From DAOUKH01 sp965261455 (GTDB taxonomy: Bacteria; Chloroflexota; Dehalococcoidia; SHYB01), in contig OZ253453.1 in assembly GCA_965261455.1 (NCBI GenBank), positions 2,480,001-2,544,000 on the forward strand: a stretch of 64,000 nucleotides of DNA. Direction: 5' to 3'. A program made the position numbers and the translations under genes. Shown piece by piece: positions 60,874 to 64,000 of the stretch (within the stretch, counting starts at the first letter, position 1; every line of letters starts with the position of its first letter). Under the pieces are notes generated by a model. It was given only the letters and a program-made list of their open reading frames with translations. It did not search any database and had not been told where the DNA came from.

Positions 60874-63753
60874 GTGTTCATGAAACACACAATCTCCCGA
60901 TTCTTTAGATTCTTCTTGGTCGCCGCTCTCGTGGCGGCCATGGCTGGTTCTCTCCTCCCCACCAAGGCGCTGGGCCAGACGGTGACTGGTGAAGTCACAG
61001 TTGTGCCAAGCAACAACCGCGCGGGCGCGGTGGCGGAGTTTGTCATCACGATAGCGGATGCCGACATTGACGCGAACGCGCAGAAGGTCAAGCTGACGTT
61101 CTCGAATGCGTCGATCCCCTCGACCATCGACCGCACCGACATCAGTGTGGTCGGCGCCGCGGCCGCTGAACTGCTGACGGTCGCGCCGACGGTTTCGGGC
61201 AAGAACCTCGAGTTCTTCACGCCGGTCGCAAACCCGACCCAGGTCACGATCTCCAGCACGGCGGGCATCGCCCACGGGAACACCCCGGGCATGGCGACGA
61301 TCACGGTGAACGGGGAGAAGAGCACCCCGTACGCGATCAACCAGTACCTGAGCGGTAGGCCGGGCAGCGCCGCCCGCAACGCGACGGTCACGGTGAACGG
61401 CGGCGGCTTCTCCGCTGGCACCAGCGGCGACATCGGCCTCTACGACGACGGCATCCGGGGCGTCTCGGACTACATCATCGTCGAGGACAACGACGGTCCC
61501 AACCTGGATACGAGCGACCCGCCCGTACCCGAATTGGAAGGCGCCACCATCGTCAAGTCGATCCCGTTGCCTGCGGATGACGTCGCCGATGTCGAAGGCG
61601 ACATGGACACGCAGGGCATCCAGTTGTCCGACGAGGACGTGGCCAGAGGCGTCATGATGCGTGAGTACCCGGACCTGGTTGATGGAGAGTGTTCTGAAGA
61701 TACGGAACTCACCAATCTCATCTCCGGCAATGACGACGCGGGGATGAACCGGGCGTGCAACGACGCCGCCGACGTTGCTCCGAAGACCACCGGCACCGGC
61801 GGCACCTACACGGTGGACTCGTCCGGCGCGCTGAGCGGCAGCTTCGTTGCCACTAAGAACACGGCAGGCGGCGGTAAGGTCCAGGTCACCGACCTGGGGA
61901 CCGGCGTCGTGGTCACGGGTTCGTCGTACTCGCAGAAGGCGTCGGCGATGCCGGCCGCGACGGAAGCCCCGCTTGGCTCGACCCTCAGCGTCGCGCTGGT
62001 TGACTTCGCCGCGGGCAGCAAGTTCAAGGCCACGATCGCGGGCATGGACCGCCCGTTCAAGCCGAACGCTAACGCGACCAAAGGTGACCTCACCATCGGC
62101 CAGACCGAGGAGACCACGGGCACGAAGCGCGTGACCATCACGGGTACCATCATGGTCCCGAGTGGCATGCAAGACGACCAGGGCACCGGAACCGAAGAGG
62201 ACCCGATCGACGAGGCCGCGGACGTGGCGCAGACCCAGACCTCGAGCTTCCTGATCACCATCGTGAGCCGCACGATCACGGTATCGCCCTCGTCGGCGGT
62301 GCCGGGGCAGGCGGTCACGGTGTCGGGCAGCGGCTTCGCCCCCGGCACGGTCGACCTGACGCTGACCGGCGGCATCAAGGATTCCCGCGCGACCGACATC
62401 ACGGTCAACACCGATGGAACCTTCCTCTACACCGGTCGCGTGCCGTTCACCGCGGACACCGCCTCGGCGGGTTCGAAGACGTACACGGCGACGTCGGGTG
62501 ACGGCTCCCGCGCCGCGAGCTCGTCCGGCTTCAGCATCCAGGCGCGAGCGATCAGCCTGAGCCCGAGCACGGCGAACCCCGGCGCGACGGTCGAGGTCTT
62601 CGGCTCCGGCTGGGGCGTCAAGACCAAGGGCAACGCCACCTCGCAGGTGACGCTCACGGTGACGGACACCAACGCCATCTTCGGCCCGTTCCCCATCAGT
62701 TCCAGCGGCGAGTTCACTGGCGCCATCACGGTGCCGGCGGACGTGCCCACGAAGAACCTCATGGTGACGGCGACGGACAACAACGGCAGTGATGGCGCCG
62801 AAACAGAACTTACGGACGGGTTCCCCGACCCCGCCGTAGACCCGGACGGTAGCGGCCCGCTGACGGCCGACCCGGACGACAAGTCGATGGGCAACCAGTC
62901 GGCGACGAAGACGCTGACGGTGCCGACGGGCGTGATCTCGGTCAGCCCGGACACGGCCTCCACCGGCTCGGTCATCACCGTCACCGGCGCCGGCTTCCCG
63001 GCGCAGACCAACCTGTCGATGCTCCATTTCGGCGGTGGAAACGCGCTTCCCGTGCCGGCCCCGGCGACGGACGTCACCGGTAACTTCACGGTTACCCTGA
63101 CGGTCCCCGCCGCGGCGCAGGGCGGCTCGCTGCCTCCTGGCGCGGTGGTCATCACGGCGAAGGTCGGACAGATCCAGGGGACGACCTCCTTCACCATCCC
63201 CGGGCCTTCCATCACCCTCTCGGCCAGCTCGGCGTCGCCGGGTTCGACGATCAGCGTCAGCGGCACGAACTTCAGCGCCTACGCCAACGTCGACACGATC
63301 AACGTTGGGCAGCAGAACCAGTCGCCGACGCCGAACCCGCTGACCGACGCGGTGGGCAACTTCAGCGCCAGCGTGCTCGTCCCGGCGCTTAACCCCGGCG
63401 CGTACACGATCACGGTGCGCACGGATCCCGCTTTCACGGCGACCCATGCGATCACCATCGTGAGCGCGACGGCGGGCGGCGTGACCCCCGAGATCGCCTT
63501 CCAGGCGTTGACCTCGCGCGGTCTGCTCGTACTGGCCGCGGCGGCGGCTCCGGGCGGCACCGAGTTCGGCGCGTTCGTTCCTGGCCTCGCCGGCAACACG
63601 CTGGTGCAGGTCGACCCGAACGGCGTGCTGGTCCTGACGCTCAACGCGGATGCGCGCATCTCGGTGAGCAGCCAGGCGGCGGTGGACGTGGCGGCGAACA
63701 CGCCGACGTTCTTCGCCCTCGGAGCGAACGTGTCGGTCGAAGTAATCGAATAA
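60874..63753 (+). CDS. Secreted surface-layer-like protein with IPT/TIG-like Ig repeats
   Basis: 959 residues. A signal peptide (KHTISRFFRFFLVAALVAAMAGSLLPTKALGQ) precedes a beta-rich N-terminal domain (about residues 35-190), an acidic middle (DNDGPNLDTSDPPVPELEG, EGDMDTQGIQLSDED) and four IPT/TIG-like repeats starting ITVSPSSAVPGQ (468), ISLSPSTANPGA (561), ISVSPDTASTGS (688) and ITLSASSASPGS (780). No membrane anchor or SLH domain is visible. It is a probable major surface protein. GTG 60874 has AAGGAG five bases upstream; ATG 60880 is the alternative. The same Ig-like style occurs in the 23.5-26.9 kb protein. Confidence 0.8.
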   Translation: MFMKHTISRFFRFFLVAALVAAMAGSLLPTKALGQTVTGEVTVVPSNNRAGAVAEFVITIADADIDANAQKVKLTFSNASIPSTIDRTDISVVGAAAAELLTVAPTVSGKNLEFFTPVANPTQVTISSTAGIAHGNTPGMATITVNGEKSTPYAINQYLSGRPGSAARNATVTVNGGGFSAGTSGDIGLYDDGIRGVSDYIIVEDNDGPNLDTSDPPVPELEGATIVKSIPLPADDVADVEGDMDTQGIQLSDEDVARGVMMREYPDLVDGECSEDTELTNLISGNDDAGMNRACNDAADVAPKTTGTGGTYTVDSSGALSGSFVATKNTAGGGKVQVTDLGTGVVVTGSSYSQKASAMPAATEAPLGSTLSVALVDFAAGSKFKATIAGMDRPFKPNANATKGDLTIGQTEETTGTKRVTITGTIMVPSGMQDDQGTGTEEDPIDEAADVAQTQTSSFLITIVSRTITVSPSSAVPGQAVTVSGSGFAPGTVDLTLTGGIKDSRATDITVNTDGTFLYTGRVPFTADTASAGSKTYTATSGDGSRAASSSGFSIQARAISLSPSTANPGATVEVFGSGWGVKTKGNATSQVTLTVTDTNAIFGPFPISSSGEFTGAITVPADVPTKNLMVTATDNNGSDGAETELTDGFPDPAVDPDGSGPLTADPDDKSMGNQSATKTLTVPTGVISVSPDTASTGSVITVTGAGFPAQTNLSMLHFGGGNALPVPAPATDVTGNFTVTLTVPAAAQGGSLPPGAVVITAKVGQIQGTTSFTIPGPSITLSASSASPGSTISVSGTNFSAYANVDTINVGQQNQSPTPNPLTDAVGNFSASVLVPALNPGAYTITVRTDPAFTATHAITIVSATAGGVTPEIAFQALTSRGLLVLAAAAAPGGTEFGAFVPGLAGNTLVQVDPNGVLVLTLNADARISVSSQAAVDVAANTPTFFALGANVSVEVIE

Positions 63754-63772
63754 CAGCAGATAAGGACGCGGG

Positions 63773-63800
63773 GGGCCTCCCGGAACGTTCCGGGAGGCCC
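63773..63800. terminator. Perfect palindrome between surface-protein genes
   Basis: A 28-base perfect palindrome, GGGCCTCCCGGAAC and its complement, starts 20 nt after the stop. There is no T-run, and the next gene begins 27 nt later, so it may reduce readthrough or protect the 3' end of the upstream message in a two-gene transcript. Confidence 0.6.
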
Positions 63801-63826
63801 TAGCCGCAGAAAGAGAGGAGAAGCTC

Positions 63827-64000
63827 ATGACGAAGCTCCGACTCGCAGGCGTCCTTACTGCGATCGCGTTGCTGGTGGGTCTGTTAGGCACGGCGGTCAC
63901 GGTGTCGGCGCAAGGCGCTACCGTCCTGACGGGTTACGTGACCTTCAGCGGCGAGGCGGCCCCAGCGGGGACGCAAGTACGCGTGGTGGATGCGGACGGA
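63827..64000 (+). CDS. Secreted protein, carboxypeptidase-regulatory-like N-terminus (truncated by window end)
   Basis: 58 residues visible. MTKLRLAGVLTAIALLVGLLGTAVTVSAQG is a signal peptide with A-x-A type cleavage. The mature start ATVLTGYVTFSGEAAPAGTQVRVVDADG looks like the beta-sandwich start of CarboxypepD_reg/transthyretin-like domains. GAGAGGAG lies six bases before the ATG. It is the second gene of the surface-protein operon. Confidence 0.75.
   Translation, partial: MTKLRLAGVLTAIALLVGLLGTAVTVSAQGATVLTGYVTFSGEAAPAGTQVRVVDADG

Noticed and set aside
60637..63900. A 1087-codon open frame antisense to the surface protein, and similar long antisense frames over dnaE (56788-59076) and gltB (47046-49214)
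   Set aside because: They mirror the GC-rich third positions of real genes, have Arg/Pro/Ala-rich sequence without any domain, and lie over genes with complete family motifs.

Overview
This 64 kb window is high-GC bacterial chromosome with short intergenic gaps, frequent GTG and TTG starts, and no rRNA, tRNA, phage, transposase or CRISPR array that I can see. The gene content suggests Chloroflexota, most likely a marine SAR202/Dehalococcoidia-like lineage: a luciferase-like flavin monooxygenase, a molybdenum hydroxylase subunit, paired acyl-CoA dehydrogenases, an amidohydrolase, several SDRs, large secreted Ig-like surface proteins, and NLPY-type PrmC. This placement is inference from gene families; no marker phylogeny was run.

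Layout. 1-12.2 kb is a catabolic and redox block: a membrane-anchored dienelactone-hydrolase-like enzyme, an isocitrate/isopropylmalate-type dehydrogenase, a two-domain rhodanese whose catalytic residue is encoded by in-frame TGA, a class III aminotransferase, a sugar isomerase-like protein, a flavin monooxygenase, an MFS exporter, an SDR, a xanthine dehydrogenase-type subunit and an enoyl-CoA hydratase. 12.2-20.4 kb has a Fic protein next to an AT-rich 40-bp-period repeat array, an aldo-keto reductase coupled to a NYN-domain protein, an amidohydrolase, a divergent acyl-CoA dehydrogenase pair and an SDR. 20.4-22.3 kb is a small lower-GC three-gene island (TIGR04255-like protein plus two unknowns) bounded by 58-bp direct copies of the SDR 3' end. 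22.3-32.7 kb holds an arsenate reductase/LMW phosphatase, a degenerate MBL-fold protein, a large secreted surface protein, hrcA, grpE, two lipoproteins, a VOC protein and a radical-SAM-like protein that has lost its cluster cysteines. 32.9-45.6 kb is mostly housekeeping: an HxlR regulator, Tat translocase genes, NYN, prfA-prmC-rsmI, higBA, hisS, a frameshifted hydrolase, an aminotransferase, folC, fabF and a SWIM zinc-finger protein. 45.7-59.1 kb carries glnA-gltB nitrogen assimilation, a quinone oxidoreductase, MoxR, an O6-alkylguanine methyltransferase, two small proteins and dnaE. 59.1-60.3 kb is a dense repeat field surrounding a DUF559 endonuclease-like gene. 60.3-64 kb begins a surface-protein operon with a long leader.

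The strongest unusual signals are: the selenocysteine rhodanese with a SECIS-like hairpin placed correctly after the TGA; the repeat-bounded TIGR04255 island; the cluster-less radical SAM homologue; the 40-bp array beside fic; and a dispersed GC-rich palindromic repeat family that has entered the dnaE reading frame and clusters on both sides of the DUF559 gene. Promoter -10 boxes (TATAAT, TAGAAT, TACAAT) are easy to see and often lie 0-10 nt from the start codon, which suggests many leaderless or near-leaderless transcripts.
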